Source: Streptomyces sclerotialus (GTDB lineage: Bacteria; Actinomycetota; Actinomycetes; Streptomycetales; Streptomycetaceae). Taken from it: a DNA stretch of 64,000 nt. Shown here one piece after another: positions 31,642-40,680 of this stretch. The stretch lies in the NCBI GenBank assembly GCA_000719105.1, contig JODX01000004.1, positions 186,001-250,000 on the forward strand, in the 5' to 3' direction. The translations under genes were made by a program, and so were the position numbers. Positions within the stretch are counted from its first letter, which is position 1; each line of letters opens with the position of its first letter. The notes under the pieces were generated by a model that worked only from the letters and a program-made list of their open reading frames with translations, had not been told where the DNA came from and did no database searches.

Positions 31642-31881
31642 TGTCCCTTCTCATGGGCGTTCCAGGAAATCGTGAAATGATTCACGATCGGTCGGGTGAT
31701 TATGCGATCAGGTGTCAACGCTTTTAAGGCGTTACCACTTTCGGGTTCTATGCTCTCCGGGCGATCATTTGCTGAAGGGCCCACGAAGGCTAATTCCGTT
31801 TACCGTGCACTGTTTTGATCAGGTTCCGCTCCCTACAATCCGTCCACATCTTGAGCTCAGCCCCAGCGTCAAGGAGGACGA

Positions 31882-34311
31882 ATGACGGGGCTTTTCACCC
31901 CTCAGCAGTTCGATCACCCCAGAATCTTCGCAGCCGCAGTCCTGACCGACGACAACCGGCTCATCGTGATGATCATCGGAATCGTCGCGCTGGCCGCGCT
32001 CGTGGTCGCCGGAGTCCTGGTCCGCCAGGTCCTGGCGGCGGGCGAAGGCACCGACAGCATGAAGAAGATCGCGGCAGCGGTGCAGGAAGGCGCGAACGCC
32101 TATCTGGCCCGGCAGTTGCGCACGCTCGGCGTATTCGCCGTCGTTGTGTTCTTCCTGCTCATGCTGCTGCCCGCGGACGACTGGAATCAGCGCGCCGGAC
32201 GGTCGGTGTTCTTCCTGATCGGTGCGGCGTTCTCGGCGGCCACCGGTTATATCGGTATGTGGCTCGCCGTACGGAGCAATGTACGGGTCGCCGCCGCGGC
32301 ACGTGAGGCGACCTCGGCGGATGGACGGCCACAGCAGGATCTCACTTCTCCCGCCGGTGGAACCGGTTCATCGGCTGCCGCGCACAAGGCCATGAAGATC
32401 GCTTTCCGCACGGGCGGTGTCGTCGGCATGTTCACGGTGGGGCTCGGTCTGCTGGGCGCCTCCTGTGTGGTGCTGGTGTACGCGGCCGACGCGCCGAAGG
32501 TCCTGGAGGGCTTCGGTCTCGGTGCCGCGCTGATCGCGATGTTCATGCGGGTCGGCGGCGGCATCTTCACCAAGGCGGCCGACGTCGGCGCCGACCTGGT
32601 CGGCAAGGTGGAGCAGGGCATTCCGGAGGACGATCCGCGCAATGCCGCGACCATCGCCGACAACGTGGGCGACAACGTCGGCGACTGCGCGGGCATGGCG
32701 GCCGACCTCTTCGAGTCGTACGCCGTGACCCTGGTCGCCGCGCTGATCCTCGGCTCGGCCGCCTTCGGTCACGCCGGACTCGCGTTCCCGCTGCTCGTGC
32801 CCGCCATCGGCGTGATCACCGCGATGATCGGCATTTTCGCGGTGGCTCCCCGCCGTACCGACCGCAGCGGGATGACCGCCATCAACCGCGGTTTCTTCAT
32901 CTCCGCGGTGATCTCGCTCGCCCTCGTGGCCCTGGCGGTCTTCGTCTATCTGCCGTCCTCGTACGCCGGCCTGGAGGGCGTCACGGACACGGCGATCACC
33001 GGCAAGGACGGCGATCCGCGGATCCTCGCCCTCATCGCGGTGGCCATCGGTATCGTGCTGGCCGCCCTGATCCAGCAGCTGACCGGCTACTTCACCGAGA
33101 CCAACCGCCGCCCGGTGCGGGACATCGGCAAGACCTCCCTCACCGGCCCGGCCACCGTCGTCCTCGCGGGCATCTCCATCGGCCTGGAGTCGGCCGTCTA
33201 CACCGCCCTGCTGATCGGCCTCGGCGTGTACGGGGCGTTCCTGCTCGGCGGTACGTCGATCATGCTGGCCCTCTTCGCGGTGGCGCTGGCCGGCACCGGG
33301 CTGCTCACCACGGTCGGCGTCATCGTCGCCATGGACACCTTCGGTCCGGTCTCCGACAACGCGCAGGGCATCGCCGAGATGTCCGGCGACGTCGAGGGCG
33401 CCGGCGCGCAGGTGCTCACCGACCTGGACGCCGTGGGCAACACCACCAAGGCCATCACCAAGGGCATCGCCATCGCCACGGCCGTGCTCGCGGCGGCGGC
33501 GCTGTTCGGCTCGTACCGCGACGCGATCGTCACGGCGGCGCGTGACGTGGGCGAGAAGGTCGGCGACGGCGGACCGATGAGCCTGGTGATGGACATCTCG
33601 CAGCCCAACAACCTGGTCGGCCTCATCGCGGGCGCGGCGGTCGTCTTCCTCTTCTCGGGGCTGGCGATCAACGCGGTCTCGCGCTCGGCGGGAGCGGTCG
33701 TGTACGAGGTGCGGCGGCAGTTCCGCGAGAAGCCCGGGATCATGGACTACAGCGAGCAGCCCGAGTACGGCAGGGTCGTCGACATCTGCACCAAGGACGC
33801 CCTCAGGGAACTCGCCACGCCCGGACTCCTCGCCGTCATGGCGCCGATCGCCATCGGGTTCACACTGGGCGTCGGCGCGCTCGGCGCCTACCTGGCGGGG
33901 GCCATCGGCACGGGCACGCTGATGGCGGTCTTCCTCGCCAACTCCGGTGGCGCGTGGGACAACGCCAAGAAGCTCGTCGAGGACGGCCACCACGGCGGCA
34001 AGGGCAGCGAGGCCCACGCAGCCACCGTGATCGGTGACACGGTGGGCGACCCGTTCAAGGACACCGCGGGACCCGCGATCAACCCGTTGCTGAAGGTGAT
34101 GAACCTGGTGGCGCTGCTCATCGCGCCCGCCGTGGTCAAGTTCAGCTACGGCGCGGACGAGAGCCTCGGGCTGCGCGTACTCGTCGCGGTGCTCGCGATC
34201 GCCGTGATCGTGGGCGCGGTGTACGTGTCCAAGCGGCGCGGGATCACCATGGGTGAGGAGGGCAACTCCGAGCCGGTGGCCAAGTCGGCCGATCCTGCGG
34301 TGGTTTCGTAG
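31882..34311 (+). CDS. hppA: Membrane proton-translocating pyrophosphatase
   Basis: An 809-aa integral membrane enzyme that pumps H+ using pyrophosphate hydrolysis. The pyrophosphate-binding motifs are present: GGGIFTKAADVGADLVGKVE, DNVGDNVGDCAG and, near the C-terminus, DTVGDPFKDTAGPAINPL. GNTTKAITKG has Lys at the position that decides potassium dependence (K+-dependent enzymes have Ala), so this is the K+-independent type. There are about 16 membrane helices. The start at 31882 has AAGGAGG at the right distance. It is monocistronic, between two strong hairpins. It recovers energy from biosynthetic pyrophosphate. Confidence 0.96.
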   Translation: MTGLFTPQQFDHPRIFAAAVLTDDNRLIVMIIGIVALAALVVAGVLVRQVLAAGEGTDSMKKIAAAVQEGANAYLARQLRTLGVFAVVVFFLLMLLPADDWNQRAGRSVFFLIGAAFSAATGYIGMWLAVRSNVRVAAAAREATSADGRPQQDLTSPAGGTGSSAAAHKAMKIAFRTGGVVGMFTVGLGLLGASCVVLVYAADAPKVLEGFGLGAALIAMFMRVGGGIFTKAADVGADLVGKVEQGIPEDDPRNAATIADNVGDNVGDCAGMAADLFESYAVTLVAALILGSAAFGHAGLAFPLLVPAIGVITAMIGIFAVAPRRTDRSGMTAINRGFFISAVISLALVALAVFVYLPSSYAGLEGVTDTAITGKDGDPRILALIAVAIGIVLAALIQQLTGYFTETNRRPVRDIGKTSLTGPATVVLAGISIGLESAVYTALLIGLGVYGAFLLGGTSIMLALFAVALAGTGLLTTVGVIVAMDTFGPVSDNAQGIAEMSGDVEGAGAQVLTDLDAVGNTTKAITKGIAIATAVLAAAALFGSYRDAIVTAARDVGEKVGDGGPMSLVMDISQPNNLVGLIAGAAVVFLFSGLAINAVSRSAGAVVYEVRRQFREKPGIMDYSEQPEYGRVVDICTKDALRELATPGLLAVMAPIAIGFTLGVGALGAYLAGAIGTGTLMAVFLANSGGAWDNAKKLVEDGHHGGKGSEAHAATVIGDTVGDPFKDTAGPAINPLLKVMNLVALLIAPAVVKFSYGADESLGLRVLVAVLAIAVIVGAVYVSKRRGITMGEEGNSEPVAKSADPAVVS

Positions 34312-34353
34312 GCGGACGCGCCACGGGTCGGCACCGCGCCGGCCAACGGGCGG

Positions 34354-34383
34354 GCGGGCGGCACACGTTGGTGTGCCGCCCGC
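34354..34383 (+). terminator. hppA terminator
   Basis: GCGGGCGGCACAC, loop GTTG, and the perfect complement (13 bp), 43 nt after the hppA stop. Confidence 0.85.
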
Positions 34384-34529
34384 TCTGTTGCGTCCACGCC
34401 CTCTTCGTGAGCCTTCTCTCGCCTGGTGCAAATGGCTAGAAAAGGTACGTGAGTGGTCATTCGGCATGTGGGGGTCGTGTGTCCGGCGTGTATCTTCCGG
34501 GGCCGAGAGCCATGGAAGGGACCAATCCG

Positions 34530-35102
34530 GTGAACAAGAAGCTCGCGGCCGCACTGTCCGGCGGTGCGGTACTGGTACTGGCGCTGTCGGGCTGCGGCGG
34601 CGACGACACCAGCGACAAGCTGAACTCCTGGGCCAAGGAGGTCTGTGACGCGGTGCAGCCGCAGGCCAAGAAGATCGAGGCCGCCAATGCCGCGATCCAG
34701 AAGGAGACCTCGGACAACAGCAAGCCGGAGGACGTCCAGAAGACCGACGCCCAGGCCTTCCAGGACATGTCCGCCGCGTACAAGGCGATCGGCACGGCCG
34801 TGCGGAAGGCCGGTGCGCCGGACGTCGAGAAGGGCGAGACCAAGCAGAAGAACGCCGTCAAGGAGCTCGACGAGATCTCCACGGCATACGCGGGCCTGCA
34901 GAAGAAGGTCGACGACCTCGACACCGAGGACCAGGCGAAGTTCGCCGACGGCCTCAAGGACATCGCAGCGGAGCTCGACGAGCTGAGCAGGAGCGGGAAC
35001 GACGCACTGAAGACGCTGGAGGAGGGGGACGTGGGCCGCGCGATGGCCCAGCAGGAGAGCTGCAAGTCCGCGTCCGCCCCGGCTTCCGCCACGAAGGGCT
35101 GA
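34530..35102 (+). CDS. Small helical lipoprotein
   Basis: A 190-aa exported lipoprotein: VNKKLAAALSGGAVLVLALSGC is a type II signal peptide with a perfect lipobox LSGC. The mature protein is a charged, Lys/Glu/Asp-rich helical bundle (AKKIEAANAAIQKET.., ELDEISTAYAGLQKKVDDLD) with one further Cys pair (Cys in KEVCDAV and in QQESCKS) that could form a disulfide. I chose GTG 34530 because GGAAGGG lies eight bases upstream; ATG 34512 and an open frame to 34449 are alternatives. No family function is known to me. It is bounded by strong terminators. Confidence 0.85.
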   Translation: MNKKLAAALSGGAVLVLALSGCGGDDTSDKLNSWAKEVCDAVQPQAKKIEAANAAIQKETSDNSKPEDVQKTDAQAFQDMSAAYKAIGTAVRKAGAPDVEKGETKQKNAVKELDEISTAYAGLQKKVDDLDTEDQAKFADGLKDIAAELDELSRSGNDALKTLEEGDVGRAMAQQESCKSASAPASATKG

Positions 35103-35164
35103 CGGCCCGCCGGTGGACGGCTGCCCGCCTTGCGGGTGATCGTCCGTCAACCTGAACATCGCCC

Positions 35165-35206
35165 CGTACGCGCGCGTGCCGACGCAAGCCGGCACGCGCG
35201 CGTACG
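35165..35206 (+). terminator. Strong terminator after the lipoprotein gene
   Basis: A 17-bp perfect stem (CGTACGCGCGCGTGCCG and its complement) with an 8-nt loop. It insulates the lipoprotein gene from the methyltransferase gene. Confidence 0.85.
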
Positions 35207-35295
35207 ACGTGTCCGGGAGCACGCGTACCGGCGTCCTCGGCGTCGCCGTCCACAGGTGTCGTCCACAGGTGACGTGCCATGTCGGCGGGAGCCGA

Positions 35296-35301
35296 CACAA
35301 T
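35296..35301 (+). promoter_or_regulatory. -10-like hexamer of a leaderless methyltransferase gene
   Basis: CACAAT ends 7 nt before the GTG at 35309, which fits a leaderless start there and helps choose it over the upstream ATGs. Confidence 0.45.
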
Positions 35302-35308
35302 GGGGGGC

Positions 35309-36835
35309 GTGAGCAATCCCAGCCTGTCATCCCTGCCGTCCACCGACCGTCCCGACGTCACCGCGCGGCTCCGCGACGCCCTGCTCGGGGCCGCCTTCAC
35401 CGCCGACGGGCTGCTCGAACTGCTCGGCGCGCCCGCGTACGCGGCGCTGGCCCGCAGTGAGATCGTGCCCGCGCTGCGGGCGACGCGCGGCGACTCGCCG
35501 CTGGAGACGCTCGTACGGCTCTTCCTGCTGCAGCAGCCCGTGCCGCACGCACGCGTGGCGGACGTCCTGCCGGTCGACGACTGCCTGGACGGCGGCTGGC
35601 TGGTCCGCGTCGGCGGGGACGAGCTCACCGCGACCGTGGACGTCCGGCCGTACGGCGGATCCGACGGCGAGGACTGGTTCATCGTCTCCGATCTGGGATG
35701 CGCGGTCGGCGGGGCCGGCGGCATCGGCAGCCGCGCGGAGGGCGTCGTCCTCGGGGTGGGCGGGGCGTCCACGACGCTCGCCGGGATCACGGTCCGGACG
35801 CCCGTCGCGTCCGCGCTCGACCTCGGTACCGGCTCCGGTATCCAGGCACTGCACGCCGCCCGGCACGCCACGCGCGTCACCGCGACCGACGTCAACCCGC
35901 GCGCGCTGCACATCACCGCGCTCACGCTCGCGCTCTCCGGCGTCCCGGCGGCCGACCTGCGGGAAGGATCGCTCTTCGAGCCGGTCCGGGACGACGAGAC
36001 GTACGACCTCATCGTGTCGAACCCGCCTTTCGTGATCTCCCCCGGTGCCCGGCTCACCTACCGCGACGGCGGCATGGGCGGGGACGACCTGTGCCGCACG
36101 CTCGTCCAGCAGGCGGGGGAGCGGCTGAACGAGGGCGGCTACGCGCAGTTCCTCGCCAACTGGCAGCACGTGGAGGGCGAGGACTGGCAGGACCGGCTGC
36201 GCTCCTGGGTGCCGCACGGCTGCGACGCGTGGATCGTGCAGCGCGAGGTGCAGGACATCACGCAGTACGCGGAACTGTGGCTGCGGGACGCGGGCGACCA
36301 CCGGGGCGACACGGCCGAGTACCAGGCGCGGTACGACGCGTGGCTCGACGAGTTCGAGGCGCGCAAGGTCAGGGCCGTCGGCTTCGGGTGGATCACGCTG
36401 CGGAGGACCGCGGCCGCGGAGACCGGGCCCGCCGTCACGGTCGAGGAGTGGCCGCACCCCGTCGAGCAGCCGCTCGGGGACACGGTGCGCGCGCACTTCG
36501 CGCGCGTGGACTACCTGCGCGAGCACGACGACGCCGCCCTGCTCGCCGCGCACTACAGGCTGGTCGAGGAGGTCGTCCAGGAGCAGGTCGGGCTGCCGGG
36601 CGCGGAGGATCCGGAGCACGTGGTGCTGCGGCAGAACCGGGGCATGCGCCGTGCCACCAAGGTGGACACGGTCGGGGCGGGCTTCGCGGGCGTGTGCGAC
36701 GGCACGCTCAGCGCGGGACGCATCCTGGACGCCATCGCCCAGCTGGTGGGCGAGGACCCGGTGGCGCTGCGCGACCGGTCCCCGGCGCAGATCCGGCTGC
36801 TGGTGGAGCAGGGCTTCCTCGAACCGGCCGGGTGA
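35309..36835 (+). CDS. Class I SAM methyltransferase (HemK/RlmG-like)
   Basis: A 508-aa protein. Residues 1-150 are an N-terminal domain of the kind found in actinobacterial DUF7059-type methyltransferases. The SAM domain follows with motif I ALDLGTGSGIQALHAA, motif II TATDVNPRA and the substrate motif SNPPF near 240, which positions a planar amide or base amino group (Gln of release factors, or N2/N6 of rRNA bases). The C-terminal 170 residues are a winged-helix-like region. The start is GTG 35309, with ATG 35300 and 35279 as alternatives. The target is likely a ribosomal or translation component, but this is inference from NPPF. Confidence 0.88.
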   Translation: MSNPSLSSLPSTDRPDVTARLRDALLGAAFTADGLLELLGAPAYAALARSEIVPALRATRGDSPLETLVRLFLLQQPVPHARVADVLPVDDCLDGGWLVRVGGDELTATVDVRPYGGSDGEDWFIVSDLGCAVGGAGGIGSRAEGVVLGVGGASTTLAGITVRTPVASALDLGTGSGIQALHAARHATRVTATDVNPRALHITALTLALSGVPAADLREGSLFEPVRDDETYDLIVSNPPFVISPGARLTYRDGGMGGDDLCRTLVQQAGERLNEGGYAQFLANWQHVEGEDWQDRLRSWVPHGCDAWIVQREVQDITQYAELWLRDAGDHRGDTAEYQARYDAWLDEFEARKVRAVGFGWITLRRTAAAETGPAVTVEEWPHPVEQPLGDTVRAHFARVDYLREHDDAALLAAHYRLVEEVVQEQVGLPGAEDPEHVVLRQNRGMRRATKVDTVGAGFAGVCDGTLSAGRILDAIAQLVGEDPVALRDRSPAQIRLLVEQGFLEPAG

Positions 36836-37141
36836 CGTCCCGTACCGGGCGGCCTGCGGCACCGGACGGACATCGACCAGGCCGTGGACCCGCGCAGCAG
36901 CACATTCACGCCGACTTGGGCCTTCGGGGGAGCGGACCGCTGCCGACCGGAACGAGCGGTTCACCACAGTGTCGTGCGCTGCGGGCCGCCCCACCGGCAG
37001 GGCCCGGCCGGCCGGTGGGACGGCCCCGCAGGGCGTGGACCGGGTGACCGGTCGCCTGACGTTCACCGTGGATTCGCACACCCGCTTCCCGCGCGTGCCA
37101 GTCTCTCGCCAGTGGGGTCCCCGGGACGGGAGGAACGGGAC
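36836..37141. other. 306-nt intergenic region
   Basis: No gene is seen. A long imperfect hairpin (36982-36999 with 37011-37030, arms rich in CCACCGGC/GCCGGTGGG) is a likely terminator of the methyltransferase gene. Confidence 0.55.
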
Positions 37142-37339
37142 ATGGAGAGCGGGCCGGCGATCTTCACCGGAGTGGTGTTCGCCCTGTTCGGAGCGGGTCT
37201 CGCGGCCTGGACCGCGACGCGGCTGAGGCAGCGGCTGCCGGTGGCGGAAGGGGTGCGCCCCGTCGCCGCGGCGACGCTTGCGGGCGCCACGGCGCTGATC
37301 GCCCTCGCTCTGGGCGTGTGGTGCTTCGCCCGGCTCTGA
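37142..37339 (+). CDS. Two-helix small membrane protein
   Basis: A 65-aa protein with two hydrophobic helices (AIFTGVVFALFGAGLAAWTA and AAATLAGATALIALALGVWCF) joined by a basic/acidic loop (RLRQRLPVAEGVRP). GGGAGGAACGGGAC immediately upstream gives a good ribosome site for ATG 37142. A similar small gene precedes topA in other streptomycetes as I recall. No function is known. Confidence 0.75.
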   Translation: MESGPAIFTGVVFALFGAGLAAWTATRLRQRLPVAEGVRPVAAATLAGATALIALALGVWCFARL

Positions 37340-37595
37340 GGAGAGGCCGGGAAGAGGGGCCGGAGCAGACCGGCGAGTAACTGAGAGGCCACCCTCCGGA
37401 TGGGGCCGGAAGGGGCGCTGACCTCGCCGGGCGGCAGGAATGCCGGTAGTCGGGTTACCGTTCGAGTGGCCGTTGCGGGCTTTTCCCGTTTGACACGGGG
37501 GCGGGATGTACCGTCACACTCCGCAGCGTCAGCATGACCCGACCCCGGGACGACAGCCTGGGGAGACCCAGCGTCGACCGGAGAGAAGAGCGAAG

Positions 37596-40424
37596 TTGTC
37601 CCCGACCAGCGAGACCGCGAAGGGCGGCCGCCGACTCGTCATCGTCGAGTCGCCTGCCAAGGCGAAGACGATCAAGGGCTATCTGGGCCCTGGATACACC
37701 GTCGAGGCGAGCGTCGGGCACATCCGCGACCTTCCGAACGGCGCCGCGGAGGTGCCCGAGAAGTACACCGGCGAGGTGCGTCGCCTCGGCGTGGACGTCG
37801 ACCATGACTTCGCGCCCGTCTACGTCGTCAACGCCGACAAGAAGGCCCAGGTCAAGAAGCTCAAAGACCTGCTGCGCGACTCCGACGAGCTCTTCCTCGC
37901 CACCGATGAGGACCGCGAGGGCGAGGCCATCGCGTGGCACCTCCAGGAGGTGCTCAAGCCCAAGGTTCCGGTCCGCCGGATGGTCTTCCACGAGATCACC
38001 AAGGACGCGATCCGGGCCGCCGTGGCCAACCCGCGCGAGCTGAACAAGAGGCTCGTCGACGCCCAGGAGACCCGCCGCATCCTCGACCGTCTGTACGGCT
38101 ACGAGGTCTCGCCGGTCCTGTGGAAGAAGGTCATGCCGCGGCTGTCCGCAGGCCGTGTCCAGTCCGTGGCGACCCGGCTGGTCGTCGAGCGGGAGCGGGA
38201 GCGCATGGCGTTCCGCTCCGCCGAGTACTGGGACCTGACCGGCACCTTCGCCACCGGCCGCGCCGGCGACCCCTCCGACCCGTCGTCCCTGGTCGCGCGC
38301 CTGACGACGGTCGACGGCAGGCGGGTCGCCCAGGGCCGCGACTTCGACTCGCTGGGGCAGCTCAAGAGCGCGAACACCCTCCACCTCGACGAGGCCGCCG
38401 CCCGTGCGCTGGCCGCCGCGCTGGAGAACACGCGGTTCTCCGTGCGCTCGGTCGAGTCCAAGCCGTACCGCCGCTCGCCGTACGCCCCGTTCCGTACGAC
38501 GACCCTCCAGCAGGAGGCGAGCCGCAAGCTCGGCTTCGGCGCCAAGGCCACCATGCAGGTCGCGCAGAAGCTGTACGAGAACGGCTTCATCACCTACATG
38601 CGTACGGACTCCACGACACTGAGCGACACCGCCGTAGCGGCCGCCCGCGCGCAGGTCACCCAGCTGTACGGTGCCGACTACCTGCCGGAGCGGCCCCGCA
38701 CGTACGCCGGGAAGGTCAAGAACGCGCAGGAGGCGCACGAGGCGATCCGGCCCTCGGGTGATCGTTTCCGCACGCCCGCGGAGACCGGGCTGACCGGCGA
38801 CCAGTTCAAGCTGTACGAGCTGATCTGGAAGCGGACCGTCGCCTCGCAGATGAAGGACGCGACCGGGAACAGCGTCACCGTCAAGATCGGTGGCACGGCC
38901 GCCGACGGCCGCGACGCCGAGTTCAGCGCGTCCGGCAAGACGATCACGTTCCACGGGTTCCTGAAGGCGTACGTCGAGGGCGCCGACGACCCGAACGCGG
39001 AGCTCGACGACCGTGAGCGCCGGCTGCCGCAGGTCGGCGAGGGCGACCCGCTGACCGCCGAGGAGCTCTCGGTGGACGGCCACGCGACCAAGCCCCCGGC
39101 CCGCTACACCGAGGCCAGCCTGGTCAAGGAGCTCGAGGAGCGGGAGATCGGCCGCCCGTCGACGTACGCGTCGATCATCGGGACCATCCTCGACCGCGGC
39201 TACGTGTTCAAGAAGGGCACGGCGCTCGTGCCGTCCTTCCTGTCCTTCGCCGTGGTCAACCTCCTGGAGAAGCACTTCGGGCGGCTCGTCGACTACGACT
39301 TCACCGCCAAGATGGAGGACGACCTCGACCGCATCGCGCGGGGCGAGGCGCAGGCCGTGCCGTGGCTGAAGCGGTTCTACTTCGGTGAGGGCGCGGACGG
39401 CGCCGGGATCGCCGCCGAGGCCGGCAACGGCGACGGCGACCACCTGGGCGGTCTGAAGGACCTGGTCACGGACCTGGGCGCGATCGACGCGCGCGAGGTG
39501 TCGTCCTTCCCGGTCGGCAACGGCATCGTGCTGCGCGTCGGCCGCTACGGCCCGTACATCGAGCGCGGCGAGAAGGACTCCGAGAACCACCAGCGCGCCG
39601 ACATCCCGGACGACCTGGCGCCGGACGAGCTGAGCGTCGAACTCGCCGAGGAACTGCTCGCCAAGCCGAGCGGCGACTTCGAGCTGGGCACCGACCCGGC
39701 CACCGGCCACACGATCGTCGCCAAGGACGGCCGCTACGGCCCGTACGTCACCGAGGTGCTGCCCGAGGGCACCCCCAAGACGGGCAAGAACGCCGTCAAG
39801 CCGCGTACGGCCTCGCTGTTCAAGACGATGGCGCTGGACACGGTGACCCTCGACGACGCGCTCCGGCTGATGTCGCTGCCGCGCGTCGTCGGCGCGGACG
39901 CCGAGGGGCAGGAGATCACCGCGCAGAACGGCCGCTACGGGCCCTACCTGAAGAAGGGCACGGACTCGCGCTCCCTGCAGTCCGAGGAGCAGCTCTTCAC
40001 GATCACGCTGGAGGAGGCGCTGGCGATCTACGCCCAGCCCAAGCAGCGTGGCCGGGCCGCGGCCAAGCCGCCGCTGAAGGAGCTGGGCACCGACCCGGTC
40101 AGCGAGAAGCCGGTCGTCGTCAAGGACGGGCGCTTCGGTCCGTACGTCACCGACGGCGAGACCAACGCGACCCTGCGGTCCGGCGACAGCGTCGAGACGA
40201 TCACCCCGGAGCGCGGCTTCGAGCTCCTCGCCGAGAAGCGGGCGAAGGGGCCCGCCAAGAAGACGGCGAAGAAGACGGCCGCGAAGAAGGCCCCGGCCAA
40301 GAAGACGGCCGCCAAGAAGACCGCGGCGAAGAAGACGGCCGCCAAGAAGACCACGACGACGGCGAAGAAGACCGCGGCCAAGAAGACGGTGGCCTCGGCC
40401 GCCAAGGCGGCGGCCGAGGACTGA
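37596..40424 (+). CDS. topA: DNA topoisomerase I with Lys-rich tail
   Basis: A 942-aa type IA topoisomerase that relaxes negative supercoils. The TOPRIM domain begins RRLVIVESPAKAKTIKGYLG and has the metal-binding DEDREGEA. The active Tyr334 is in FITYMRTDSTT. The C-terminal region lacks zinc fingers and has four TopoI repeats (NGRYGPYLKKG, DGRFGPYVTDG and similar), then about 55 residues of KKTAAKK repeats, the processivity tail known in actinobacteria. I chose TTG 37596 (MSPTSETAKGG), matching the known Streptomyces N-terminus and preceded by GAGAGAAGAG; the frame is open to 37506. Expression is supercoiling-sensitive in S. coelicolor. Confidence 0.95.
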   Translation: MSPTSETAKGGRRLVIVESPAKAKTIKGYLGPGYTVEASVGHIRDLPNGAAEVPEKYTGEVRRLGVDVDHDFAPVYVVNADKKAQVKKLKDLLRDSDELFLATDEDREGEAIAWHLQEVLKPKVPVRRMVFHEITKDAIRAAVANPRELNKRLVDAQETRRILDRLYGYEVSPVLWKKVMPRLSAGRVQSVATRLVVERERERMAFRSAEYWDLTGTFATGRAGDPSDPSSLVARLTTVDGRRVAQGRDFDSLGQLKSANTLHLDEAAARALAAALENTRFSVRSVESKPYRRSPYAPFRTTTLQQEASRKLGFGAKATMQVAQKLYENGFITYMRTDSTTLSDTAVAAARAQVTQLYGADYLPERPRTYAGKVKNAQEAHEAIRPSGDRFRTPAETGLTGDQFKLYELIWKRTVASQMKDATGNSVTVKIGGTAADGRDAEFSASGKTITFHGFLKAYVEGADDPNAELDDRERRLPQVGEGDPLTAEELSVDGHATKPPARYTEASLVKELEEREIGRPSTYASIIGTILDRGYVFKKGTALVPSFLSFAVVNLLEKHFGRLVDYDFTAKMEDDLDRIARGEAQAVPWLKRFYFGEGADGAGIAAEAGNGDGDHLGGLKDLVTDLGAIDAREVSSFPVGNGIVLRVGRYGPYIERGEKDSENHQRADIPDDLAPDELSVELAEELLAKPSGDFELGTDPATGHTIVAKDGRYGPYVTEVLPEGTPKTGKNAVKPRTASLFKTMALDTVTLDDALRLMSLPRVVGADAEGQEITAQNGRYGPYLKKGTDSRSLQSEEQLFTITLEEALAIYAQPKQRGRAAAKPPLKELGTDPVSEKPVVVKDGRFGPYVTDGETNATLRSGDSVETITPERGFELLAEKRAKGPAKKTAKKTAAKKAPAKKTAAKKTAAKKTAAKKTTTTAKKTAAKKTVASAAKAAAED

Positions 40425-40433
40425 TCCTCCGCG

Positions 40434-40467
40434 GCGCTGCTCCTCGGCGGAGGCCGAGGAGCAGCGC
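40434..40467 (+). terminator. topA terminator, followed by a second hairpin
   Basis: GCGCTGCTCCTCGG and its complement (14 bp, 6-nt loop), 9 nt after topA. A second 12-bp stem (GGGCCGGTCCGC, 40473-40484 with 40501-40512) follows, giving a tandem terminator. Confidence 0.85.
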
Positions 40468-40668
40468 TCAGTGGGCCGGTCCGCTGTGGGCCCGCCCTGT
40501 GCGGACCGGCCCTCCGTGAGCCGGCCCTTTGCGGTGCCGCTTCTTCACCGGTGCTTCACGGAGGATCCGGGGACCGGGCGTACCGGCGTCACGAGGTGTG
40601 GACATTCGTGCGCATGTGGGGGCCTGTGCACCCACGGGCGGTCCTCTCGGGGTGTCGGCGGCTCCCGA

Positions 40669-40674
40669 TAGGCT
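40669..40674 (+). promoter_or_regulatory. -10-like hexamer of a leaderless tmk fusion gene
   Basis: TAGGCT ends exactly 6 nt before ATG 40681 and no Shine-Dalgarno is present. Confidence 0.5.
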
Positions 40675-40680
40675 GATTGC

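Larger units (their letters stand above)
31322..31881 (+). promoter_or_regulatory. 560-nt control region between the bldG operon and hppA
   Basis: It contains the 30-bp repeats at 31339-31398, the operon terminator at 31608-31641, an A+T-rich segment at 31660-31850 and a promoter-like TACAAT at 31834-31839 before hppA. No credible gene is seen on either strand. Confidence 0.6.

Noticed and set aside
30836-31654. 272-codon minus-strand ORF opposite the bldG partner
   Set aside because: It overlaps a well-supported plus-strand gene, crosses the terminator and tandem repeats, and shows no recognisable domain.
40250-40410. AAGAAGAC-rich repeats after topA catalytic domains
   Set aside because: They encode the normal Lys-rich C-terminal tail of actinobacterial topoisomerase I.
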